Shown one piece after another: positions 12,838 to 25,275 of a stretch of DNA of 64,000 nt. The notes below the pieces were generated by a model. The model was not told the origin of the DNA. It ran no database searches and saw only the letters and a program-made list of their open reading frames with translations. This stretch comes from Ailanthus altissimus (taxonomy: Eukaryota > Streptophyta > Magnoliopsida > Sapindales > Simaroubaceae). Location of the stretch: the NCBI GenBank assembly GCA_946807835.1, contig OX327704.1:7502001-7566000 (forward strand). Direction: 5' to 3'. How positions within the stretch are numbered: position 1 is the stretch's first letter; each line of letters opens with the position of its first letter. A program made the position numbers and the translations under genes.

Positions 12838-14198
12838 AAATGGTTTTATAAAAAAATACACTATCGTAACAAGTAATAAAGAGACTTATAAAGTCGGATG
12901 TTGAACCCACAGGGATAATTTTTATTTTCTACCAAGTACTAAAATTATATCTTTCTTGTAATTATTCAAAAACATAAAATCTTAATTTTGCAATAAATTT
13001 AAGTAAAATAAAAGTGCAGAAAATAAATGACACAACTCAAATAAAATAAAACAAATAGCAATATATAGAAAGCCAATGGTTAATTACTATTATTCAATAT
13101 GTCTTCTAAAGATTAATCTTTTTAATATTTATATCCTTCAATTCTTATTATTGGTCAAGACAGTAATGTATTCACAAGCTTCTCTCAAAGTCATGCAAGT
13201 ATATCATAATTTACCAAAGACCTATGTTCTTGTGGTACTTGTAATAAATTAAGATTCACTGAGAACAAGTCTTATTGACCATACATGCCAATTAGGTATA
13301 TCCTTATCCTAATTCGAAACTTGCTTATGCAACATTGAATGTTACTCTATAATTATGCATCAAATTATCTAGGTCTAAATACAATGATGCCTCTTCCAAG
13401 TTTATCAAAGTATTATCAAAGCAATCATAATATTGAAAAGATATAATGAAACATTAAGAACAAATAATTTGAATAGTGAATAATTGAATTCAAATAAATA
13501 TTAAAAAGATTCAACAATTAAGCTCAAATATTGAGTTCAAGTAATAACCTTAGAAAATAAATTTAGCTTGTGATAACAAGAGAATTATGGCTGAAAAATA
13601 AAATAAACATGATACAACCAAAAGCAAACCAATATAGACTTCAATTTGTAGTTGGTTGATATGCCAAATATTCGCCAATAATCTCTTACTTTTTTGAATT
13701 GTCCCTACTTCTCTCTCTAAAAATTGCTCTTCTTCAATGTGTTGTGACTCTAAGAGTCCTCAGTTATGTGTTCTTTTAGGTATGAGATAAGAGGCCTTTA
13801 TATAGGGATTGATTTGAGTATTTGAGTTATATTTCATTTTTGCTGTAGCACGACGACTATTCATGGGGGTACTGTTATGCTTACTGTTCATGACTTACTA
13901 TTCATGCATGACTGTTCACTGCTTGAGCGAAAAGCTTTGGGTGCTAGAGCTTTGCTAGGGTGATATACTATTTACCAGTTCAGTGGGTACTGTAGCACGG
14001 CACTATAGTGAATCAATGTTGTACTATAGCAATTTGATGTTTTGCCTTATTTTTCTTAGATTTTCATCCCCAATTGCTCTACTGACTCCAAACCTATCAA
14101 ATAACAATAAAACATATAAAAAGTCTAATATTTTTATTAAAATGAGCAATTAATCAAGTTAAGGGAGTAGAAATAATAGATATAATTTACGCTTATCA
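12838..14198 (-). mobile_element. Tat-type LTR (family with tgttgaacccacagggat)
   Basis: The minus strand starts TGATAAGCGTAAATT at 14,198. The other end carries the block gtcggatgttgaacccacag near 12,890, shared with the LTR at 43,414-44,863. Sense TATA box TATATAAAGG is at 13,805-13,796 and a GC-rich word island with repeated 'actattcatg' words at 13,840-14,000. The exact left end is uncertain; it follows the GCTCT duplication of the compound insertion. Confidence 0.7.
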
Positions 14199-14202
14199 TA
14201 CT

Positions 14203-15600
14203 TGTTAGACATTTTATGTCCTTAACGCATGTATAATAACATTTTATTAGACTAATAAAGTTTATTCATATATATAATTGAGCATACATTGATTAACCCA
14301 TATTTATAAAGTATGTGATCTATGTATTAGGCATATGATGCTAATACAGAGGGTATAGATCACAAATTCTTTATAAATTAAATCTAGTTCGTAGCCATTA
14401 ATGAAAAATGGCATTCCTTTATGTAAGGTTGTAATTTTTCTGCTTCTTCTAATGAATGATTTGTCTTGATCATCGAAATAGAGACTTCGAGTAGAAAAAA
14501 CTAGTGTATATATTACATTGAATAGGACTACTGTGAATTTTGATCTGGTTAACTAAATGTCATAGATCTTAATTTACAAAAATTTTAATAAGTTTGATCG
14601 ATCTTAATCCTGAGCAGGTAATGAACTTACATTCATGCGCTGTATCTTTTGAGTTATCACGAAGTGAGATCTACATAAATGGTCAAAATCTCAATAGTTT
14701 GAAGATATAATTTCATAGGTCATAGGAACATATATTTACAAGATGGAATCTAATAATTAATGTCCACCTAAGATGTTTGCAGTACTTGATCACTAGAATT
14801 TATAGCCACAGTTTATTCAATAAATTATTTATTGAATAATAATATTTATTTACAAAAATAGAGATATTAAAAGTGATCATTAGAGCATTCAGAGACTTAA
14901 GGGCAAATAAGTAATTAAAGAGGTAAGACATTTTTCCATGGCCTAACTTTAATTATGGATATCAATTAGAGAGGGTCAATTAAGTGGTTATTATTAGTCT
15001 AAAGACCAAGCCCAATTTAATTAAAAGGAGTTTTAATTAAATAGACTTTTACTTTATAAATGGGTTACTAGAGTACAGTCTTTGACTTTTAGTGAAATAA
15101 CTTAGGGTTAACTTAGAAGAATTGGTGTATTATGAGATAATAAAGACTAGGTCTTTTAAGTTGGAGCTAGGAAGCCCATAGGTCTTATAGTCCCTCTACT
15201 AGCTCAAATCATAATCAAACTTTAATTTCCTAATCCTAATCAAATTCTAAATACCTAAGGGAGATCCTTATATATATGGAAGGTATGGAGTAATAAACCA
15301 CTGCAACTATATAGAGAAATTTGTTTTTTACGTATTCTTAGGTGGGAAAAAGAATTTAATTAATGTCATTCTCTCAGATTTTGGTATTAGAGTTTTTAGA
15401 GATTAAGAAGGTCTACGTGCCCACACGCGTTGAGTTTGAAGATTGAGGATAGTAGAGAAAATTGCAACCAGTCAATTCAAGATCTGTCATAGCAAGGAAT
15501 TAAGGTAATCTTCTATCCCTATACATGTAATTATGAACAAGACGATCTAGCTTCCGCTGCATTTATTTTTATTAAAAAACAAATTATTTACCATCCAACA
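14203..15600 (+). mobile_element. LTR of a third family (1,398 bp)
   Basis: Begins TGTTAGACATTTTATG and ends ACCATCCAACA, with a 'cttccgctgc' block near the end as in other plant copia LTRs. On the right lies GCTCT (15,601-15,605); the matching GCTCT is at 12,833-12,837, left of the neighbouring Tat-type LTR. The two elements therefore occupy one insertion site in the host LTR. Confidence 0.72.
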
Positions 15601-17261
15601 GCTCTCCTAACCATTCCTCATTGCTAGCCATTCCACTTCATTACCTTATCAAGAACTCTTGAATAATGGCCACCAAAGTAATCTATAATACAATGCCAAC
15701 CCTACCATTATGTTTTTCTACAATTATTTATTTTTTAATGAGAAACATAATATAATTACACATTATATGCACTTGGGCCATTTCATGAATAAATATACCC
15801 AATCTAATATTTAATTAATTATTCAAAAAAATTTGAATAATTACTTTCACCTTACTTGTTTTTACTAACAAGGTAAAATGGTAAATTCATGATAAAAATA
15901 AATTATAGACCAAATTATAACACTTGTCAACATCCCATTGGATAATAACTCCTGTCAACCAATTAAGTGATGTACTTAACATTTGAGTCTAGAAAAGTGC
16001 ATAACTTGAGAAATCCTGAAATATATTTTCGGTTTGCTAGAATATCTTAGACCAAACTATTCAATCTAAAACACTACCTCAATACATAATGAGTACACTT
16101 TATATTGTGAGACTTTCTAGGTCTACGCCCGGTTTGTCATATGGAACTTGTCTATACATTCGTGAACAATGTCCCACGCACATGTTACGAATATCACAAA
16201 GCAGCGCGTTAGACTATACAAGTTGAGGTCATAACATATTTATATAATCATTCCATCATTAATATCCCGGAAGAGTGGAGACATAGATCAACACCGTTAA
16301 ATCTCCATATGCTCGAGCGTAAATTTATCTCCATATTTGTATTTCAATAAATAATATCCGAAAATATTTTTGCGATATTATTTATTCTTAAGAAAAACTA
16401 TTTTCCCAGGTTTTACTGCTTATGGCCATAACACTTTCTAAAACACAATCTTAGAGCATTATGATATATTACTCACTCAAATGAACAGATGGATCCCATA
16501 TCTATGTATACTAGACTCCATGAGCATCGGACCATAACCAACGACACCCAGTGGTTAGACCATGAAAAGTTTCTGACATGTGTAGAACCAAAGTATGATG
16601 GATTACTCATAAGCCCACCGTGGCTCTCAGGTCAAAAGACTAGGAATACTACTCAACTTGAGAAGACCTTTCATTCACGACTTTATGGGATGTCTATTGG
16701 AGGTTCTCATGAGTCTGTTCTGTATCCAGTTTGTATTGAATACCTGTATCTCTATACGAGCTTTTACTAAACTTATGGTCTGCTAAGACTAACCATCTGG
16801 ACTATTTAGATATAGACATACACTAATATATATATATACAAAAGTCTTCACCGACAGACCTAGATTAAGAATATAATATTTGAGGACATATTTGTATAAT
16901 GACATTTTCTAGCATAATTTGTAACTCTTTGCAACTACGTCATTACTAATATATTCTAAAGTCTTTGCCCTATTTAGAATAAAGCTCTAACTCCTTAGAT
17001 TTCACTGACTCTTATAACCTGTTAACTCTTATCAATACTAACTCTGAACATTTATAACTCTCAGCATTGCTAATTCTTAGCATTGATCTAAACTCTTTTA
17101 GACCAGATCCGAACTCCTTCAGATTATACAATGTCTGAAACATTATAAGCATCTTACCATATATTAAATTTAATCAGCGATTTAATGAAATAATAGTAGT
17201 ATAAATATAAAAACAAATATTCATATATAAAAGGGATGGCATGTAAGCATAAATCTCAACA

Positions 17262-18266
17262 TTACGGTCCTCAAGTTTCTTCTTTAAAATGCTTTTGATG
17301 ATTTTTTTCACGGCCTCGACCTACCATTGGACTGAGGATGAATTGGTGAGGTAAACTTGGTGATCTTGAAATTTTTGCAAAATGTCTTGAACTTCTCATT
17401 ATCAAACTAAGTTTCATTGTCTATTAGTATGGCATGAGGCAGACCAAAGCGACAAATTATTTCATAACATATGAACGCAGTAGTCTTCTTCACTAATCGA
17501 GATTAGAGGCTTCGCCTCTAACCTCTTGGTTGCATAGTCTACTTCTATAATATGTACTTAGCTCAACTCCTTACAACTGAAAATGAACTAATGAGATCTA
17601 CTCTCTAAATGACAAATGGCCTTGGGGATATTAGTACTGTCAGATTTTCAAGGGTTTACCTTGGTATTTAACATACATTTAACACTTATTGCATTTCTTA
17701 ACTGTGACTTATGCATCTTGCTTTATGTTGAACCAGAAGTAACCTTGCCTCATTGCTTTATAGGTAGGTACTCTATCTCCTCCTAATTTCTATACATCCC
17801 ATCATGCATATCCCTAAAGACATATTATCCTTTTTGAGGGTGCAAGTACATCAAGTAGAGTAAAGAGGCTCCTCTCTTATAGAGTATTCCATCATTTAAT
17901 CAATACTTTACTGCTTGGTATTTTAGCCTTCTAGTCTGCGTTCGGTCTATAGGGGTGACTCCATCTCTCAAGTATTAAATGATGGGATCTATCAAGCAAA
18001 GCTCAAATCCTTGATTGAGGCACGATCTTCACTAGTATTACCTTGGGTAGCTTTATGGTACCGGCAAAGGCTAACTTAGCTAATAACTCTGTAGTTTTCC
18101 CTCTAGGCACCTGCTCAATACAAATTTTCTCAAATATGTTGATCAATCATTGAGCCTTCTTCAAATAGGCTTACATGTTTTCTTTTTTGGTCTGGCGCTC
18201 ATTGTTGTTCTTAATAACTACTAGTTGAAAATCACTTTTGATCACTAACTATTTAGCTCCCAAGGC
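17262..18266 (-). pseudogene. Tat-like gypsy integrase core relic
   Basis: The minus strand carries SPIHPQSNGRS (around 17,325-17,350), preceded by an E-TKF-like stretch and followed by IIKSILKKKLED, matching the conserved HPQ-NGQ-E and KKRL-E parts of Ty3/gypsy integrases. Further right the frame is a decayed zinc-finger and linker region. Frameshifts and stops throughout. A small GC-stemmed palindrome (ttagaggcttcgcctctaa) sits at 17,503-17,521. Confidence 0.78.
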
Positions 18267-18271
18267 TTTAG

Positions 18272-19703
18272 TGATGAACACTTGAAATTACACATTTAAT
18301 AAGAGTTTTACATCATTGTTTTTTCTTATTAGTGTATTTAATTTTCTTAACTTAAGTATGTTTACAATATTGTACCTAATTATCTTTTAACTATTTTGTG
18401 ATAGGTTCGGTAAAATGGTCATAATGTTATACCTAAAGATCCAATTGGAGTGATTCTTGATCCTGTGAAGAACTGACTCAATGGACTAATATATTGTATT
18501 TCACCATTTGAAATTCGAGTGTTTAGAGGGTGACAATGGCCTAGAATAGAACTAATTTGCAGTACAGGCCCAATCCGAACAGTTATCAGTCTTGGGCCCA
18601 TAACTATTGAAATACGTATATAATACGTATGAGAAAACTCAATTTGAAATGATAAGAGACTTATCTACAACTTTGATGTTTTAGAGGTCAGTTAATTCTG
18701 ACTACATCAATTTCGAATTGGATAATCAAGTGGGTGCATTAATGCTAATCAATGCAAATTATATGCCACCATTATTGACTTTCATCATCCAAGTGGTCCC
18801 TCCAAATTTGTCTCGATTTATCCATATTTTTCTATAAATAAGTAGTTTTTTTATGCCCAAAGTGTGTAATTAGAGAGTTAGAATTTAGTTCAAAATACTT
18901 ATTTTTTGTATTATCTCTTTGTAATATTATTTCTCTTGTTTACTATTAAGTCATGTTATTTCTACTTCCATTTCTTTTCTTTTTCTTTAGTTTTATTATG
19001 TCCAAATAATTTTCTTTATCCTAAGGTGAAAGGGTGAAACTCTTAGCAAGGTAATACTTAACTCTTATTTATGAATTTAATGTTTTATTCTTAAGTTATG
19101 CAAATTTATATATGATGTATTTATTTTATTTGTAATAATAATACCCTTTCTTCTAAGTGGTGCATCTTGATTTATTATTGACAAAATTTATAATTGACAA
19201 AATTTATACTTGTCACAATAAATTCTTGAAACTATTTACAAGATTTGGTGTATATACCCTTTTTTGTAAAGTGGAAGTCTTGATTTATTATAGACAAATA
19301 TAAAGATTGGCATAATAAATACTTGAACCCATATATAAGATTTTATGTATAATAATTGAAAGAAATAAATACTAATCAATATATAAATGATTATGAACTT
19401 TAACTGTTATATTTTTCGGTTGGAACCTCCTTTGTGTGAGGATTCCAATTAAGTTATAAAAATAGTTAAATATATTCTTACTTCTTATGCCAAGAGTGGA
19501 TTCTTCTAACCTTAACTTTTATTTGAATTGGTTAATTGAATTAATATTTACAAACATCTTATACTGCATTAATTGTCTTAAAAATATTTATAATTTGTAA
19601 TTTTAATTCTACTTCTTTATGGATCGACCCCGTTCTCACTGGGTTATTTATTACTTCGACAATCCTGCACTTGGGAATAAACTCTTATATTCTTGACGTA
19701 TCA
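18272..19703 (+). mobile_element. Tat-type solo LTR (1,432 bp)
   Basis: Starts TGATGAACACTTGAA and ends TTGACGTATCA, flanked by TTTAG (18,267-18,271) and CTTAG (19,704-19,708). TATA box TATAAATAAG at 18,833-18,842. Near the 3' end is the block tggatcgaccccgttctcac typical of this LTR type. Inserted in the pol relic. Confidence 0.83.
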
Positions 19704-19708
19704 CTTAG

Positions 19709-21308
19709 CCATTCTCATTTCCACGATCATAGACTCGTACTCAACCTCATTGTCCAATGCATTGAAGTCGAATCTCAAGGTGTAGCTCATCTTTACTCCC
19801 TCAGGGCTGATGATTATGACTTCAGCTCCACTCCTCTAAGCATTCGAGACATCATTCTCATGCATAATCCAATGAGTCATTGTTTATTGCAAGTTGAGTT
19901 TGCACTTCTCCCTCTAGCTTTGGAGTGAATTCAATCATAAAATCAGCAATGACCTATGCATTAATAAAGGGGTACGGCTTATAGGTGATGTCAAACTCAC
20001 TTAGCTAGTATAACCACCTTATTAGCCAGTCCAAGTTCTAGAGGATTTGTCTTAGTGGTAGGTTAGTTTACAATATGATTGTGTGAACTTGAAAGTAGAG
20101 GCGCAACTTTCTAGCTACTACAACTAGGCCAACGCGTACTTCTCAGTAGATTGATATATCTTCTTAGCATTGACTAAAGTACATTAACCTCTTAGTTCTA
20201 TCATTTTCCTCACTTTACTGATATAGTACATTGACCTCTTAGTTCTATCATTTTCCTCACTTACTAGTACTGAGGTGGTGGCAGATTCATACACAACTAA
20301 GTACAAATGGAGCACATCACCAGGCTATGGACTAACAAGCAAGGGAAGCTCCTTCAAATATTGCTTCTAACTTTTTTAAAGTATCCACAGACTCAGGTGT
20401 CCAAACCATGTTTTCTATGCCTTTAGAACATTGAAGAAAGGCTGGTAGCAATCAGTGGCCTTAAAGATAAATTAATTTAGCGTGACCACTCTCTCTATTA
20501 AGCTCTACTATCTTTAACTATCTTAGATATCTTTATCTCATTTATTGCTTTGATCTTCTCTAGATTAGCTTCAATCTCATTTACTTAACAACAAATCCAA
20601 GGAATTTTCCCTTGGTTAAACCAAGGTGTACTTTTCTAAGTTCAACTTCATGTTACTCTTCCTTAGTACCTTAAATATTTCCTTCAAGTTCAACACAAGA
20701 TTAGTAACAAGCACTAACTTGGTGATCTTATCATCTATATAAACCTCTATGATCTTTTCGATTTGATCTTTAAAAAGCTTGTTTACCCAGCATTCTTAAA
20801 CCAAAAAGGCATTGCCTTATAATAGTACAGACCCATGTTGGTCATAACGATAGTCTTCTCCTCATTCAAGCCATACATCACAATTTGGATGTAGCCTGAG
20901 AATAGATCCATAAAGCTCAGAAGGTTATATTATAAGGTCTCATCAACCTATTGATCAATCCAAGGTAAGAGGAAGTTGCCTTTAGGGCATGCATTATTGA
21001 GGTTAGTCAGAGACCCACTTTAGGTAATGAGCCTTTTAGATGAAACTGACACTGAGTAGCTTGTCTAACTTTGCCACAATGGCCTCGTAGCTTTTTTAGT
21101 TGAAAGGTATCCTCTTCTATTTGACTGGTTTGTGGTTGGATCCATATTTAGCTTATGGCACGCTATCTTTGGATTGATCCTAGGCATGTCATTGTAGGAC
21201 CAAGTGAAAACATCTGTATACTTCCTGAGGAATGCAATCAAAGCTTCCCTAACTTCCTCTAGTATTAAAGAGCCTATTTTGATAGTTTTTCTTGGAACAT
21301 TCAGTGAG
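19709..21308 (-). pseudogene. Tat-like RNase H and reverse transcriptase relic
   Basis: The minus strand reads, with many stops, RT sequences at the right and RNase H at the left. The connection motif EANLEKIKAI (20,550-20,590) is the usual plant gypsy RT end, followed by decayed thumb residues and WTPESVDTLKKLE. The left part (19,709-20,130) is RNase H. A 47-bp tandem duplication lies at 20,178-20,271. The order matches the integrase relics to the left, so all belong to one element. The open frame at 19,671-19,928 is antisense to it. Confidence 0.78.
20178..20271. repeat. 47-bp tandem duplication
   Basis: Two copies of an agtacatt-acctcttagttc unit start at 20,178 and 20,225 with one or two differences. 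Confidence 0.85.
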
Positions 21309-21313
21309 AAAAG

Positions 21314-23736
21314 TGTTAGAATTTGTGCTTATGTGCCATCCTATAATGTATAAATATATAGTGATAGTATTTATACAATTATCATTTCTAATAAAATCGT
21401 TAATATTATTTATTATTAAATGGTAAGATGATTGTAATGTTTCAGACATTGTATGATCTGAAGGAGTTCATATCTGGTCTAAAGGAGTTTAGACCAGTGC
21501 TAAGAGTTAACAACGCTAATAATTATAAGCACTAAGAGTTAGTGGTACTAAGAGTTAGTGAGTTTATAAGAGTTAGCAAAATCTAAGGAGTTAGAGCCTT
21601 GTCTGAAATGAGACAATGACTTGAGAATATATTAGTAATGACATAGCTGCAAAGAGTTGCAAATGGTGCTAGAAAATGTCATTGTGCAAGTATATTCTCA
21701 AACACAATATTCCTGATCTAATTTCATCGATGCGGGTCTATCAGTGAAACCCATTAATATAGATTAGTGTACGTCTATATCTGGATGGTTTAAATAGTTA
21801 GTCTTAACAAACCATGAGCTTAGTAGGAAGCTCGTATAGAGATGCAGGTATTCAGTAAGAACTGGATATTAAACAAACTCATGAAGACATTCAATAGACA
21901 TCTCATAAAGTCGTCAATGGAAGGTCTTCCAAGTTGAGTAGTATTTATGATCCTTTGACCTGAGTGTGGACTTGTGAGTGATCCACCATGTTTTGATTCA
22001 ACACATGTCAGAAACCTTTCATTGTCTAACTGTTGGGTGTCGCTGAGTATGGTCTAATGCTCATGGAGTCCGATGTGCGTAGATATGTGATCCATCAGCT
22101 CATATGAGTGGGTTGTATATCCTGATACTTTGAGATTGTATTTCAGAAAGTCTTGGCGCCGTAAGTATAAACTTCAGAAAATATATTCCGAAGAAATAAA
22201 CAATATCACAAAAGTGTTTGTGGATATTGTTTAATGAAATATAAATCTGGAGATAAGTTCATGGTTGAACAAATAGAGATTTGACGGCGATGATCTATAT
22301 CTCTGCTCTTCAAGGATATAAATGATGGAAGGATTATACGAATATGCAATAACCTCAACTTGCATGGTCTAACATGCTAATTTGTAATATCTGTAACGTG
22401 TGTGTGGAGCATCATTCACAGACGTATAGAGGAGCTCCATATAACAAATTAGGTGTGGACCTAGAGAGTCTCACAATATGAAGTGTACTCGTTTTGCACT
22501 GGGGTAACGGATTGGATTGAATAATTCGATCCAATAAATTTCAACAAAATAGAATAATTGTTTCAAGATCCCTCGGGATGCGCATTTGTCAAGACTTAAT
22601 TATTAAGTACATCACTTAATTAATTAAATAGGGTTGTTAATTAATAGAATATTGACAAATGGCAAAACTTGTTCCATGATTTGATTTTACCTTTTTACCA
22701 TTTAACCTTGGTAGTAAAAATTAGTAAGGTAAAAAGTAATTATTCAAAATTATTTTGAATAATTAAATTATGTATTATTATTATATTATTAGATAATATT
22801 ATAATATATATAGATCATGACATTGTATTTTAATACAATGAGGGGCCTAGATGTTGGCCATTTAATTACTCATTATAATTAAAGTAATTATATTTGTTAG
22901 GTAAAGATTAATTTAGGTGGCCATTAATCTAGTGCTTGATTAATTAATCCTAAGTGGGAGACCAACAATAAAATTGGTGGAGCACTTCTTTTTGTTTAAT
23001 CAAAGTGTTGAATAAACAAAATTGATTTTGGCTAACAATTGAATTCATTCATTCAATTTTGAGAGGAGAATTCGGCAAAGTGAAAAGAAAAGAGGTAAGA
23101 GAGAATTTTGATTTTTGTTCCTTTTTCAAGTGTTGAAAAATATAGAACTTCTCTTCATCTTCTTCTCTCATGGATGGATTATAATGAATAAAATAAAAAT
23201 GGAGAAAAAGATAATTATTTTTTAAAAGAGTTGTTCAAAATAATTATCATGTAAAAATTATTTCTAAGAATTATACAATAGTTGTATGTTAAATATTTTT
23301 AATTAATACAACAGTTGTATAGAAAATATTTATCATCTTCATTTAAGAAACAAACTTGTATTCAAAAGAGTATTCAAAAGAGTTTGAATACATGTTGCTG
23401 AAAATTCTAAAACTAAGCTACCATTCTAACTTCTTAATCCCACCAAAAGTTATGGACTAGAATTGTTCAACATATACTTCAAGGTGAGCTCTTCACATGG
23501 ATTGTTGAAGGACTTGAAGAATTTATAAATCTATCTTTACTAGGTGAGTATTTTACATCATGTTTTTAGTACAATATTGTTCATCATATATATTTTGTAT
23601 AATTGTTATACTTATGCATATATGTGATATATGTGGTTATTTGTTAACATGGGTGTATTTGTAACATGCTTCCGCTGTGCATAGTAATTTTTAAAATTAC
23701 GTATATACTCGTATGTCACACACTCGATATCCAACA
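21314..23736 (+). mobile_element. Family 1 copia-type solo LTR (2,423 bp)
   Basis: Starts TGTTAGAATTTGTGCTTATG and ends GATATCCAACA. Flanks AAAAG (21,309-21,313) and AAAAT (23,737-23,741). It contains the clearest example of the hairpin array (21,455-21,597). No coding content; the minus-strand open frame at 21,249-21,449 crosses its boundary and is incidental. Confidence 0.86.
21455..21597 (+). repeat. Array of short inverted repeats with AA-(G)GAG-TT core
   Basis: Tandem units fold on themselves: ggtctaaa-ggag-tttagacc (21,476-21,495), cactaa-gag-ttagtg (21,530-21,544), actaa-gag-ttagt (21,547-21,559), with a related unit at 21,455-21,474. Equivalent arrays are in the other family 1 LTRs, e.g. 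33,504-33,640 and 62,387-62,540. Confidence 0.8.
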
Positions 23737-23741
23737 AAAAT

Positions 23742-24370
23742 GACCAAGATGAGCTCTTCAACAGGCTCACGTTACTTTTCTTCACTTTTTTTCCTTGGGT
23801 CCAATATGGCTATTTGAAAGCTTGGTCTCACAATGGTTGCATAGCATCTTCTAGCCATTTTTTGGTCACCTGTCATCGTAATGACCTTCTCATTCACTAG
23901 ATCTTTATTGTTATGTTGTATATGGAGACAACAGCATGGGTTAACCTAGAATCACATCGTAGGCACTTAGTTGATCCATATCTAAGAAGTCAGTCATGCA
24001 AATAGTAGATTTTAGTTAAATACCAATGGACTAAAGAAGATTGATAGATTTGAAAGGCATCACACTATCCTCTGTGAATCTTACCAAAGAAGTAAGGACA
24101 TATGTCAACTTTGGAGGCTCGATCCCCATTCGGTCTAATGCATCCTTACTAATCACTTTCTAGTAAGCTCTTTGTGTCTACCATTAGACAGCTACCTCAC
24201 TAGTGCCAACTTTGAGGATGACTACAAAGACATCATCATGGGGAAACACAATTCCTCAACAGTCATCCTCAATGAACACAATCAGAGTGCATATAAGGAC
24301 TGGCTCGGGAGGGGCGCGGTGTGCAATGTGTATCACATTCCTTTCACATTGTCCCAATAATTTCTTGAGC
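23742..24370 (-). pseudogene. Tat-like gag-protease junction relic
   Basis: On the minus strand: a hydrophobic EVAV stretch, EPPKLTYVLTSLVRF and SAYDVILG (about 23,945-23,965). The last matches the AYNVILGRP motif that closes the aspartic protease region of plant Ty3/gypsy elements. It is upstream, in minus-strand order, of the RT relic. The open frames at 24,172-24,406 on the plus strand are antisense shadows. Confidence 0.7.
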
Positions 24371-25275
24371 ATAATGTTCACATGTATCCATGGTACATGC
24401 ATGTGAATTTTGTATATTGCAAATAAATCAATGCATGTTTAACAAGCACAAAATTACGCAGTGAAAGTGGAAACTAAATTCCTAAGCAACAAGCACACTA
24501 AAAATTAAGTCAAGTTACACTAACAATTCTAGAATAAGTACCTTAAAAGCCTTTGGAACAAATCCTTTACTTAGAGCTCACCTAAAGTGCTTCTGTTAAT
24601 CAATTATATGCTTTAAGAAATTCTAAATTGGCAACATTATTTGATGATTTCCAACAAGCTTCAAAATTTGAAATTCTCTTAAATGAGGCCGTTTTACTAA
24701 ATGTGAAATGATGGACTTATTTTGAAGCATTTTAAAAACTTCTTTATATACTTAGTAAAAATGGAGGCTAAATGCAACATTTGCAAACCTTTAGCCACCT
24801 CACCCTCTGCATGGTTGACGGTTGTCACTTATACATCTCATGCATGCTATCAAGTGTCAATCATTCAAAGCCTTCATGTGTCATTTGTCAAACAAATGGC
24901 CATGTGTGAAGATTTCCTTTGACATGTAATAGGGACCTCTTTGCAATATTTATAAAATATGCTTCTTACTTTCCAAAGAGGTCCTGAAACATATCCTATT
25001 TTTTAAAATCATCCCGAATCGAACCGTTCAATCCGTCTTGTTACCCCAGTGCTCAGTTAGTACACTTCATATTATAAGACTCCCTAGGTTTACCTCTATT
25101 TATCTTATGGTTGAGGTCAACCATATCCGTATAATCCTTCTGTCACCTATATATCCTAGAAAAACAAAGATATAGATCATTACCGTCAAATCTTTGAGTG
25201 CTCAACCATGAACTTATCTCTAGATTTGTGTTTTCATAAAATAATATCTATAAACTACTTTGTGTTATTGTTTAA

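Larger units (their letters stand above)
12331..17261 (-). mobile_element. Family 1 copia-type LTR containing two further elements
   Basis: Plus strand starts TGTTGAGTGAGTGC and ends AATCTCAACA, flanked by TTATG (12,326-12,330) and TTACG (17,262-17,266). Removing the insert at 12,838-15,600 leaves about 2.2 kb, like other copies. The open frame at 16,489-16,770 lies antisense in it and has relatives in other copies. Confidence 0.87.

Noticed and set aside
17503..17521. Small GC-stem hairpin resembling a terminator or tetraloop
   Set aside because: Lies in a decayed integrase, with an 8-bp stem only; likely chance.
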